28,692 nt of DNA from the NCBI GenBank assembly GCA_003694545.1, contig RFKD01000062.1, positions 1 through 28,692 on the forward strand, given 5' to 3'. Source of the DNA: Candidatus Parcubacteria bacterium (GTDB taxonomy: Bacteria; Patescibacteriota; Minisyncoccia; Phycocordibacterales; UBA12088). A model generated the notes under the pieces. That model was not told where the DNA came from. It saw only the letters and a list, made by a program, of their open reading frames with translations, and searched no databases. Positions within the stretch are counted from its first letter, which is position 1, and every line of letters begins with the position of its first letter. Positions 16,725 through 24,141 of the stretch are shown here, one piece after another. Position numbers and translations under genes: made by a program.

Positions 16725-17942
16725 TTACCGGTTGCAGCGAAAATCGGGGTTGTTGCGGAACTGCTCAAAATACAGCCGAAGCGCGGCTGTGAGCTTGTCG
16801 CTTTGTGCTTGATTGCCCGCTTGCGAGCCGTCGCATCGCGCCTGCCCTTGCGCGTCAAAGGAAAGACTACCCGCGCACCACGCAAGAGAAAGATAAGAGG
16901 TGGTTGTTGCCATCAGTGGGTTTCCTGTCGCGCTGTCGGCCAAAGCGATCGCAAGGCCCGAAAGCGGTCCTTGATAGAGCGTTGTTTCGTTGTTGTTGAG
17001 GATATGGTCGCCATTGTCCATCCACGCCGCAACCGACAGCAGGGAATCGAGCTCTCCCTGCGTGGCGTCATCCCCCAACTCTGTTTCCGGATCAGTGAGC
17101 GTGTTTTCCTCATCGGCAACATCCTGCACAGTAAGGCATGCCCACGCGTCGTTGTCGTGGATATGGAGTGAAATGGTGTTCATTCCCCAATCTTCCGGCT
17201 TCACATCTGTAAACCAGAAAAAGCGTTCATTTTCGCCGAGGTCTTTTTCATCCCAGAGGGCGCATGTGCCCGCCATATTGGCAAAATACCCTTGGCACTC
17301 TCTATCAATGACGAGTTTAAAGAAGACGCCCGCCGGGCCGCTTTGGTTGGTCACAACAATAGTGAGCGTATTAGCGCCTTGGTTAATCAGATTTGGCGCA
17401 ATGGAATACACATCTTCAGTGGCGCTCGTAAAGTTCGTGGTGTCGCTGCTCGCCCCGATGGGGTTGCCGTTGAGGCTAACGCTGTAGGTATTGTCGGCGG
17501 CAATGTAGAGGGTGGCGCCTTGCGCCGCACCGTTGAAGTTAAAGGTGCGAGTGAATGTGTGTGTCTCGCCATTACCCTGATTGGCGCTTCCTGCGTTCGG
17601 ATCGTCCCAGAGCCAAAACGCGCCAGTGGTGTCGCCGTCAAGATCGGCAGTCCAGTTGGGATGCGGATTGGTAATTTGGGCCGCTGGCCCGTTGCCGTCA
17701 ATTACCGTGTTGCTATCGCTCACCACCACATTTTCGCAGCCGCCAGTTGTGCACGGCGCGCCGTTGTAGACGGCGTAGGTGTGGTCGATCTTGGCGTCAA
17801 TCGATCCGGCAACGAAAATGTTGCCTTCGGAAGTTTCCGTATCAGAGAAGAAAGCGCCGGTGCCGGCCGCGATCGTCGCGCCAACAGCAACAAGGAGCGC
17901 GCCAGAGAGAACAACTCTTGAAAGTGAAGGAGCCATAAGCAT
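16725..17942 (-). CDS. TasA/camelysin-like exported protein with inserted beta-sandwich domain
   Basis: A 405-residue exported protein. The signal segment (residues 8-28) is followed by TGAFFSDTETSEGN, the classic SipW-dependent processing motif of TasA, camelysin and CalY. Residues about 55-220 look like an inserted galactose-binding-like beta-sandwich (GAFWLWDDPNAG, THTFTRTFNFNGAAQGATLYIAADNTYSVSLNG, ANTLTIVVTNQ). The TasA-like core then resumes (FFWFTDVKPEDWGMNTISLHI, AWACLTVQDV, ELDSLLSVAAWMDNGDHILNNNE) and is clearly homologous to the upstream neighbour. Paired cysteines (CTTGGC, CQGY, CALW) suggest extracellular disulfides. ATG 17942 is the first start; ATG 17936 (MAPSLSRVV) is equally plausible. 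It is likely a surface fibre or matrix subunit. Confidence 0.85.
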   Translation of the reverse strand: MLMAPSLSRVVLSGALLVAVGATIAAGTGAFFSDTETSEGNIFVAGSIDAKIDHTYAVYNGAPCTTGGCENVVVSDSNTVIDGNGPAAQITNPHPNWTADLDGDTTGAFWLWDDPNAGSANQGNGETHTFTRTFNFNGAAQGATLYIAADNTYSVSLNGNPIGASSDTTNFTSATEDVYSIAPNLINQGANTLTIVVTNQSGPAGVFFKLVIDRECQGYFANMAGTCALWDEKDLGENERFFWFTDVKPEDWGMNTISLHIHDNDAWACLTVQDVADEENTLTDPETELGDDATQGELDSLLSVAAWMDNGDHILNNNETTLYQGPLSGLAIALADSATGNPLMATTTSYLSLAWCAGSLSFDAQGQARCDGSQAGNQAQSDKLTAALRLYFEQFRNNPDFRCNR

Positions 17943-17986
17943 TGGATTATGTGTGGATAAGTAATTGGATAATGCCCCATGTGATG

Positions 17987-19804
17987 CTAGTTTTGCGGGA
18001 ACGGCATTACCTTGAACGGCAGGTAGTCAACCGTGTTAGAGGCCGGGTTCACAAACACATCATTCGTTGGGTCCGTGTCGCCCCACCAGTTGTTTTCTGC
18101 GTTTAACATAGCAGCAGAAGGTACGCCCGAAGAATCACCGTAAAGGAGAGTTTCAAGGTTGTTGTGGTTGATGCGGATGCCCGCGCCGTCCACATTCGCT
18201 TCCACCTGCACGCCGAAAACCGGGGTTGCCATTCCCATGATATGGTTGCGCTCCACGCGCACACCGGTCGTCACCACCGCCACTTTCCCGTCCAGCGCCA
18301 CACCGGCGCCCCAACCGCCCCCTGTTGTCAGGTTTTGGATGGTATTGAATTGAATGAGCACATTGTCCAGCGCACCAACCGTTTGCACGCCGTAGGTACC
18401 TTTGGCGTCCACCGCCTGAATGCCGCTAATCATGTTGTGTTTGATAGTGATATTACGGAAGGTGGTGCCGGAGTTTGCCTCAGTCCAAAGTTGAACACCC
18501 TTTACAGAAGCATTGCTTCCGCTTGCTGAGGCAATGGGCCCCACCACATTGTGCGTAATCGCGACATCTTCAATATTACCTCCGCCGATGGTTTGTGCCG
18601 GGCTGACGCGCACACCGGCAACTTGTGAAGCTGAAAGCGGGGCCGAAGCAAGCACCTTAAGACCTTTCAGCGTCACATTGCTGGAAGTTACGAGGATGAT
18701 ATCGGAGATGTTTCCGCTCGCTGATACGACAGCCGCATTCGGCCCCGAAGGATCATGAAGTCCTACAATGGTAAGCGGCCGCGTCACCGCAAAGTGGCTG
18801 TAGGACCCCGAATCAACGCACACAACACTCTCATCCGGCACATTTTGTGTGTCGGCAATCGCTTGAGCAATGTCGGTGTAGCCTGTATTACCATCATCAT
18901 CCACCTCAACATCGCATCGTTCGGGGTGCGGATACTCCTTCCCAAGCACGGAGCCAACCGGCTGGGTAAAGGTTGGTTCCACGGCGCCCGCACAAACAAA
19001 TTCGCCGTTGTGTCGCGCCTGCTCGGCGTAGAAGGTGACATTGAGCATCACCTTGTCGGTTTGCGGCGCGTTGTCGATGTGAGAGCCGTCGCAGCTAAAC
19101 CCCGTCCCGCGCGTAAGGGGTCCTTCTGTTGCCAGCCCGTCCTGGGTAACAGGATTAAGTGAGATCTCGCCGAAGCACCAACCTTTGCCTATGGCGTGCT
19201 CTACCCCGGGCTCGACTGGGCCGTTCGTGTTCCAAATATTCCCCGTGCTGTCGGCAAGCGTAATTGGAAGCTGCATACCCACCGGTGCATCGCCAAGGCG
19301 CGCAAGGGTAATAACTTCTTCATCTGACTCAAGCACATTGTCGCCGTCATCTGCCCACCACAACACCGATAAGTTCTGCGCCAACTCACCGTTGAGCGTT
19401 CCGTTCGGATCACACGAAGGATCGTCTTCCAACTCCGGATCATTGCAGGTCGCATCACGATTATCGGTGACGGTAACATAGCCGCACAACCACGCCGGGT
19501 TAGTGTTGACTGTGAGACGAATGGTGTCTTCTCCGTAGTCGCCCGGTTTCACATCATTAAAGTTGAAGAATAGCCCCAAAGCGTCGTCGTAGCCCCACGA
19601 AGTGGAGGGAGAAGCAGCAAGGTTGCCTGCGGCGTTTGTCGCGTAGCTCGTGTTCGCCACCTTGAGATCAATTTCTCCCGCGGCAAAGGTGTTACCTTCG
19701 GATGTTTCGGTGTCGGAGAAAAAAGCCCCTGTCGAACCGACAACAACGCCGCCTATACACACAACAGAAACGACGGCTAAGAGCAAACGCGTGCGAAAAA
19801 TCAT
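17987..19804 (-). CDS. TasA-like exported protein fused to a right-handed beta-helix domain
   Basis: A 605-residue protein with signal segment MIFRTRLLLAVVSVVCIGGV and SipW motif STGAFFSDTETSEGN (residues 24-38). The TasA/camelysin-like core spans about 40-270 (GLFFNFNDVKPGDYGEDTIRL, NPAWLCGYVTVTDN, LSVLWWADDGDNVLESDEE). A linker at about 275-300 leads to a parallel beta-helix of NosD/pectate-lyase type to the C-terminus: YTDIAQAIADTQ, SSNVTLKGLKV, IEDVAITHNVV, FRNITIKHNMISGI, LDNVLIQFNTIQNL and VRVERNHIM, ending LNAENNWWGDTDPTND. Such helices often bind or cleave polysaccharides; no catalytic residues could be assigned. It is the first gene of the SipW operon, with its own promoter 10 bases upstream. 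The fusion of a fibre-like core to a beta-helix suggests a displayed adhesin or glycan-binding layer. Confidence 0.88.
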   Translation of the reverse strand: MIFRTRLLLAVVSVVCIGGVVVGSTGAFFSDTETSEGNTFAAGEIDLKVANTSYATNAAGNLAASPSTSWGYDDALGLFFNFNDVKPGDYGEDTIRLTVNTNPAWLCGYVTVTDNRDATCNDPELEDDPSCDPNGTLNGELAQNLSVLWWADDGDNVLESDEEVITLARLGDAPVGMQLPITLADSTGNIWNTNGPVEPGVEHAIGKGWCFGEISLNPVTQDGLATEGPLTRGTGFSCDGSHIDNAPQTDKVMLNVTFYAEQARHNGEFVCAGAVEPTFTQPVGSVLGKEYPHPERCDVEVDDDGNTGYTDIAQAIADTQNVPDESVVCVDSGSYSHFAVTRPLTIVGLHDPSGPNAAVVSASGNISDIILVTSSNVTLKGLKVLASAPLSASQVAGVRVSPAQTIGGGNIEDVAITHNVVGPIASASGSNASVKGVQLWTEANSGTTFRNITIKHNMISGIQAVDAKGTYGVQTVGALDNVLIQFNTIQNLTTGGGWGAGVALDGKVAVVTTGVRVERNHIMGMATPVFGVQVEANVDGAGIRINHNNLETLLYGDSSGVPSAAMLNAENNWWGDTDPTNDVFVNPASNTVDYLPFKVMPFPQN

Positions 19805-19814
19805 ACTAAGCCAA

Positions 19815-19842
19815 AAGTTAGCCCTGTTTATTACGCGCGCAA
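19815..19842 (-). promoter_or_regulatory. promoter of the SipW/TasA-like operon
   Basis: Minus-strand TTGCGC (19837-19842) and TAACTT (19815-19820) are separated by 16 bases. The -10 box ends 10 bases before the ATG at 19804, again giving an almost leaderless transcript. Confidence 0.5.
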
Positions 19843-20330
19843 AGCGGACAACAGCCGCCGAACATTGCGCAAACGAGCGAGCGTAACCCTGACTAATAAT
19901 GTGGTAAGGGACTCCACAAATTAATGCGCGATCTACAAAAATCAGCCAATCTTAGCGAAGAATAACTTGATTGCCCGCGAACACAAGAGCGCAAAACCAA
20001 TACACAACACAAGTCTTTTATCGTCAAAAATAACCTAAAATGGAAAAAATAAAAGACAATATATTGTCTTTTATGTTTGAGCACAACGAATACCATTGTT
20101 GAAGCCCTAGAAACATAATTGAAATTTTTCAAAATAAATAAAGAAAAAATGTTTTTCCAATTTTCGTTGGATATGTCTTTTAATGTGTCTTATAAGTCCG
20201 CCACTTCCCATCGGCCATCATCAATCTCTGTCGGCTTGAATCGCTCTTTCTTCCGCGGGAATCGTGAAGCGACTCCTGCGATGACAAGGAAAAGTGATGG
20301 TTTTTTATTTGCATTTTTGCCAAGAAAAAG
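19843..20330. other. AT-rich divergent intergenic region between the SipW operon and valS
   Basis: No credible gene is seen. The central part (about 19900-20200) is much richer in A and T than its surroundings and holds several GTCTTTTAT / ATAAAAGAC copies, including a perfect palindrome. The short open frames here (a 79-codon minus-strand frame and a 77-codon upstream extension of valS) have no signal peptide, domain or start context that would support them. Confidence 0.6.
20049..20074. repeat. perfect 26-bp AT-rich palindrome
   Basis: The half-site ATAAAAGACAATA (20049-20061) is followed immediately by its exact reverse complement. A further half-site core, GTCTTTTAT, lies about 55 bases to the left. 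The dyad symmetry fits an operator for a dimeric regulator. Alternatively, the A-rich 5' side and T-rich 3' side could act as a bidirectional terminator, although no gene ends nearby. Confidence 0.7.
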
Positions 20331-20332
20331 TG

Positions 20333-20341
20333 TGGTATGCT
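20333..20341 (+). promoter_or_regulatory. extended -10 promoter of valS
   Basis: TGG-TATGCT (hexamer 20336-20341) matches an extended -10 element and ends 8 bases before the valS ATG at 20350. A TTTGCA sequence upstream is badly spaced. The transcript would be leaderless. Confidence 0.5.
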
Positions 20342-20349
20342 GGAAATGT

Positions 20350-22623
20350 ATGCCCATTTCCCCCTTGTTTCTCAAACCATTTGACCCCGCCGAGCATGAG
20401 GAGCCGTTGTACGCCAAGTGGGAAGCTGCAGGCCTGTTCCACCCTGAGACATTGATTGAAAAAGGCCTGCTTCGGGAAGATGCTCCACCCTACACCATCG
20501 TGCTCCCCCCGCCAAATGTAACGGGAACCCTCCATGTTGGGCACGCCGCGATGCTCGCTATTGAAGATGTGCTCGTGCGCTTCGCGCGCATGCGGGGCTA
20601 CCGAACGCTGTGGGTTCCCGGAACTGATTCCGCAGCCATCGCGACTCAATCAAAAGTGGAAAAACAGCTCTTGAAAGAGGAAGGCGTTACCCGCCACGAC
20701 CTTGGCCGCGAAGCCTTCTTGGAGCGCGTCAATGCGTTCGCAAAAGCGAGCGAGCAGACAATACTCAACCAATTGCGTCGTATGGGCGCGTCGTTAGATT
20801 GGCAGAGATACGCCTACACCCTTGATGACCAGCGCTACAAGGCGGTAATAACGGCGTTTGTGCGGATGTATGAGGCGGGACTTATCTATCGCGGAATACG
20901 CATCGTCAACTGGGACTCCAAAGGACAAACAGTGGTATCGGATGACGAAGTGGAATACACCGAAGAAAATACCACGCTCTACACCTTCCGCTACTGGAAA
21001 GACTTCCCCATACCGATAGCGACCGTGCGGCCAGAAACAAAGGTGGGCGATGTGGCGGTGGCGGTACACCCCGACGATTCCCGCTATCAGGCATACATTG
21101 GCAAAGTATTTTCTGGCACCTTTGCGGGGACCGAACTTACGATTCGGATTGTTGCAGATGAGGCGGTCAACCCTGAGTTCGGCACTGGCGCGGTGGGTGT
21201 TACTCCCGCGCACAGCCAAACCGATTGGGAAATTGCCCAACGCCACAACCTTCCCGTCGTGCAAGTTATCGACGAGCGCGGCAAGATGACGCAGACAGCA
21301 GGACCTCTTGTCGCTGGCAAAACAGTACGTCAAGCTCGGGAAGCAATTGTCCAGTGGTTGCGTGAAGAGGGCCTTTTGCTGGAAGAAAAGCCGATCGTGC
21401 ACCGCATCGGCCGAGCAGACCGCACCGGCGGCATCATTGAACCTCTTCCTAAAGAGCAATGGTTTGTTTCTGTTACCCAGCCTTTTATTCTTGAACGTAG
21501 CGAGATCCTCGGCATTCCCGCGAAGGAGCTGGTAACGCTCAAAGACATAATGCGGCTCGCCGTCGAGAAAGGTGGCGTGCGTATTTTGCCCGATCGGTTT
21601 ACTAAAGTGTATTTCCACTGGATCGACAACCTGCGCGATTGGTGCATCTCCCGCCAAATTTGGTTCGGGCACCGCATTCCTGTTTGGTATTGTGTCGCCG
21701 CGTCAAACCCGCAGTGCAAACAACCCATCGTGCGCGCAACGCCGCCAGCAAGGTGCCCCCATTGCGACGGGAAGGTCGTCCAAGACCCCGACACGCTGGA
21801 CACTTGGTTCTCTTCCGCGTTGTGGACCTTCTCCACGCTCGGTTGGCCCGACGCGTGGGACGACGCGCAACACAAGGCTAAACTAGACACTGATCTTGCC
21901 ATCTACCATCCGACAACGGTTTTAGAAACTGGCTACGACATTCTTTTCTTCTGGGTTGCTCGGATGATCCTGATGAGCGGCTTTCATCTCGGGCAGGTTC
22001 CTTTTTACAATGTATACCTGCACGGATTAGTGCGCGATGAAAAAGGGCGCAAAATGTCTAAATCGCTTGGCAACATTATCGATCCGCTGGATCTTATTGC
22101 GAAATACGGCGCGGATGCGGTACGCCTTTCTCTGGTGGTCGGCATCGCGCCCGGCAACGACATCAAACTCTCTGAACAACGCGTCAAAGGTTACAAGCAC
22201 TTTGCCAATAAGGTATGGAACATCGCGCGCTTTGTCTTGGAGCGAACAGATCCGTTTCCAAAAGACCAACCCTTGACGGAAGAAGACCAAGCCCTGGCGC
22301 GGGAGCGCGATGAAATGCTTGCCTCAGTGACGGAAGATTTAGAGGCGTTTCGCCTTCACCTTGCGTCAGAAAAACTCTACCACTACACTTGGCACCGCCT
22401 TGCCGACGAAATCATAGAAGAGAGTAAGCCGATTCTCGCGGGAGAAGACGCGAGTCGCGCCGCGTCGCGCGCACGCCTCTTGTACGAAACACTGCACACC
22501 CTCGTCCGTGCCCTGCATCCTTTCGCCCCCTTCGTGACAGAAGCTATTTGGCAAGAGGGAAATCTTGGTGGGGAGGAGCATCCTTGGCTTATGACGGCCC
22601 CCTGGCCCGCTCGCGAAGCGTAG
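20350..22623 (+). CDS. valS: valyl-tRNA synthetase
   Basis: Charges tRNA-Val with valine, with editing of threonyl-tRNA. The start ATG 20350 (MPISPLFLKPFDPAEHEEPLY) matches the family N-terminus; 77 upstream open codons overlap the promoter and resemble nothing. The class I motifs are present: PPPNVTGTLHVGHA (HVGH at 62-65) and KMSKS at 568-572 (GRKMSKSLGNIIDPLDL). The CP1 editing domain carries TVRPETKVGDVAVAVHP and EFGTGAVGVTPAHSQTDWEIA. WIDNLRDWCISRQIWFGHRIPVWY and the CP zinc-type cysteines (CPHCDGK) are visible. The length of 757 is below the usual 880-950 because the anticodon-binding region ends at TEAIWQ...MTAPWP and the C-terminal coiled-coil arm is missing. prsW follows 15 bases later. 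Confidence 0.95.
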   Translation: MPISPLFLKPFDPAEHEEPLYAKWEAAGLFHPETLIEKGLLREDAPPYTIVLPPPNVTGTLHVGHAAMLAIEDVLVRFARMRGYRTLWVPGTDSAAIATQSKVEKQLLKEEGVTRHDLGREAFLERVNAFAKASEQTILNQLRRMGASLDWQRYAYTLDDQRYKAVITAFVRMYEAGLIYRGIRIVNWDSKGQTVVSDDEVEYTEENTTLYTFRYWKDFPIPIATVRPETKVGDVAVAVHPDDSRYQAYIGKVFSGTFAGTELTIRIVADEAVNPEFGTGAVGVTPAHSQTDWEIAQRHNLPVVQVIDERGKMTQTAGPLVAGKTVRQAREAIVQWLREEGLLLEEKPIVHRIGRADRTGGIIEPLPKEQWFVSVTQPFILERSEILGIPAKELVTLKDIMRLAVEKGGVRILPDRFTKVYFHWIDNLRDWCISRQIWFGHRIPVWYCVAASNPQCKQPIVRATPPARCPHCDGKVVQDPDTLDTWFSSALWTFSTLGWPDAWDDAQHKAKLDTDLAIYHPTTVLETGYDILFFWVARMILMSGFHLGQVPFYNVYLHGLVRDEKGRKMSKSLGNIIDPLDLIAKYGADAVRLSLVVGIAPGNDIKLSEQRVKGYKHFANKVWNIARFVLERTDPFPKDQPLTEEDQALARERDEMLASVTEDLEAFRLHLASEKLYHYTWHRLADEIIEESKPILAGEDASRAASRARLLYETLHTLVRALHPFAPFVTEAIWQEGNLGGEEHPWLMTAPWPAREA

Positions 22624-22638
22624 CGCACAAGGCGAGAT

Positions 22639-23409
22639 ATGGACGCTTCGTGGTATGCTGCTGCCCTGCCCATTGCGAGCGCGTTTGTTGGCGGGTTTCT
22701 CCCCGCGATGGTGTGGTTGTGGTTTTTTCACAAAGAGGATCGCCATCCTGAGCCGAAAGCAATAGTCGCTCTTGCTTTTGTGGCAGGTATTACCGCTGTG
22801 GTGCCGGCGCTTTTGCTTGAGCGCGCCATTTTACCTTTTACCGAACAAGACACCACAGCCGTCACCGAATTTTCCCCAACGGCGGCAACTTTGCTCGCGT
22901 GGGCAATAATAGAAGAGGCACTGAAATGGTTTTTGGTGTGGGCGTTCGTGCTGTGGCGCAAAGCAGTGGACGAACCGTTAGACATTCCCCTTTATCTCAT
23001 CACAAGCGCGCTTGGATTTGCCGCGGCAGAAAATATGCTGTTTCTATGGGGCCCGTTCACGGAAGGAATGGGCGGCGTTGCTGTTCTGCAAGGGAGCTTG
23101 CGCTTTATGGGCGCCACACTGTTGCATGTGACCGCAAGCGGCATTTTAGGCATCCTCCTTGCCGTAAGCGCCTACAAACCAAGGCCGCTCCGACGTTTGT
23201 GGTTCTTTGGCGGATTTGCGACAGCAGTTGGGGTGCACCTTTCGTTCAATCTTGCCCTGCTGCACCTTTCATGGATTCCTCCCGTTGTTGTGTTTGCGGC
23301 AGTGTGGCTCTTGATTGTCTCGTTACTCGCCGGGCTAGAATACACCAAACGCTCTCCCCTTATCAACAGGCCGTGGCGCTTCCGCAAGCGCAAACCTGTG
23401 GTATACTGA
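22639..23409 (+). CDS. prsW: PrsW-like intramembrane protease
   Basis: A 256-residue membrane protein with about eight helices. It carries the PrsW/CPBP-type catalytic signature: EExxK in AIIEEALKWFLVW (E92, E93, K96), ALGFAAAENMLF (E131, N132), the histidine in RFMGATLLHVTASGILG (H163) and HLSFN (H200, N204). In Bacillus, PrsW makes the first cut in an anti-sigma factor under envelope stress; related proteins cleave or bind other membrane substrates. No anti-sigma factor is encoded nearby. It follows valS by 15 bases with a weak AAGGCGAG ribosome-binding site, so it is likely co-transcribed with valS. The C-terminus is a short basic tail (RPWRFRKRKPVVY). The substrate is unknown. Confidence 0.87.
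   Translation: MDASWYAAALPIASAFVGGFLPAMVWLWFFHKEDRHPEPKAIVALAFVAGITAVVPALLLERAILPFTEQDTTAVTEFSPTAATLLAWAIIEEALKWFLVWAFVLWRKAVDEPLDIPLYLITSALGFAAAENMLFLWGPFTEGMGGVAVLQGSLRFMGATLLHVTASGILGILLAVSAYKPRPLRRLWFFGGFATAVGVHLSFNLALLHLSWIPPVVVFAAVWLLIVSLLAGLEYTKRSPLINRPWRFRKRKPVVY
23399..23407 (+). promoter_or_regulatory. extended -10 promoter of hsp20
   Basis: TGG-TATACT (hexamer 23402-23407) overlaps the last codons of prsW and is a near-consensus extended -10 element. Transcription would start near 23414. A weak TTCCGC lies 16 bases upstream. No CIRCE-type inverted repeat is seen. Confidence 0.5.
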
Positions 23410-23451
23410 TAAAAGCTAGTGCGTGTTACCAAACTGATAACTATCGAATCT

Positions 23452-24039
23452 ATGGGCCGTTCATCATTTTGGAGCCGACTCACGGGCGCTTTCGAGGAGG
23501 AAGAACCGCGGGGAGCGCAAGATGTCTCGGGAAGTGATCCCTACGAGTACCCGCGTGCGGAAGAGGTACCTTCCCGTGCTCATGCTTATCCTCAACGCTC
23601 CATCCATCCTTACCATAGCGAACCCGCCTATGAGGCGGAAGCATATCGACGCATCACCCCAATGGAAGAAGAGCCCCAAGGGTTTGCTGAGGAAACGCCA
23701 GAGGAAGAAGAGGGGGAATTAAGCGTGGATTTGTATGAAACTCCCGATGAGTTGATCGTCAAGGCGATTGTCGCGGGCGTAAAGCCGGAAGACTTAGATA
23801 TTGCTATTTCGCGCGATCTCATCACGATTCGCGGGAGCCGCCTTTCCGGCCGCGAGGTGGAAAACGGCCAGGTACTCATGCAAGAAGTGTTTTGGGGCGC
23901 CTTCGCAAGAACGCTGTCTCTACCATCTGAAGTTGATATTGAATCAGCGCAAGCAACGGTAAAAGACGGCGTTCTCACCATCCGACTGCCAAAAATTGAT
24001 AAGTATCGCCAGCGTAAAATCAAGGTAAAAACGCTATAA
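23452..24039 (+). CDS. hsp20: small heat shock protein, Hsp20/alpha-crystallin family
   Basis: ATP-independent chaperone that holds unfolding proteins. The first 85 residues (MGRSSFWSRLTGAFEEEEP onward) are acidic, Pro/Tyr-rich and probably disordered. The last 105 residues form the alpha-crystallin domain: LSVDLYETPDELIVKAIVAGV, KPEDLDIAISRDLITIRG, the short loop, FWGAFARTLSLPSEVDIESAQATVKDGVLTIRLPK. This has the A-x-x-x-n-G-v-L signature and ends with a basic tail. ATG 23452 gives a family-like N-terminus but has no ribosome-binding site. A GTG at 23419, in frame and about 5 bases from the predicted transcription start, could instead begin a leaderless message 11 codons longer. A GC-rich terminator follows. 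Confidence 0.9.
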   Translation: MGRSSFWSRLTGAFEEEEPRGAQDVSGSDPYEYPRAEEVPSRAHAYPQRSIHPYHSEPAYEAEAYRRITPMEEEPQGFAEETPEEEEGELSVDLYETPDELIVKAIVAGVKPEDLDIAISRDLITIRGSRLSGREVENGQVLMQEVFWGAFARTLSLPSEVDIESAQATVKDGVLTIRLPKIDKYRQRKIKVKTL

Positions 24040-24100
24040 GACAAACCGCGTGTTCTCAGCGTATTGTTGCGCGCAGAACAGAGTTGCGTGGTTGTCGTGG

Positions 24101-24137
24101 CTCCCGCCCCAAGCACCCGCTCGGGGCGGGAGCGATT
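24101..24137 (+). terminator. rho-independent terminator after hsp20
   Basis: CTCCCGCCCC (24101-24110) pairs with GGGGCGGGAG (24123-24132) around a 12-base loop and is followed by a T-rich stretch to 24147. It also lies 9 bases past the stop of the convergent pgi/pmi gene and may serve both directions. Confidence 0.65.
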
Positions 24138-24141
24138 TCTC

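Noticed and set aside
20119..20349. 77-codon N-terminal extension of valS
   Set aside because: It overlaps the AT-rich region and promoter, and the ValRS family begins at the MPISPLFLKPFDP start.
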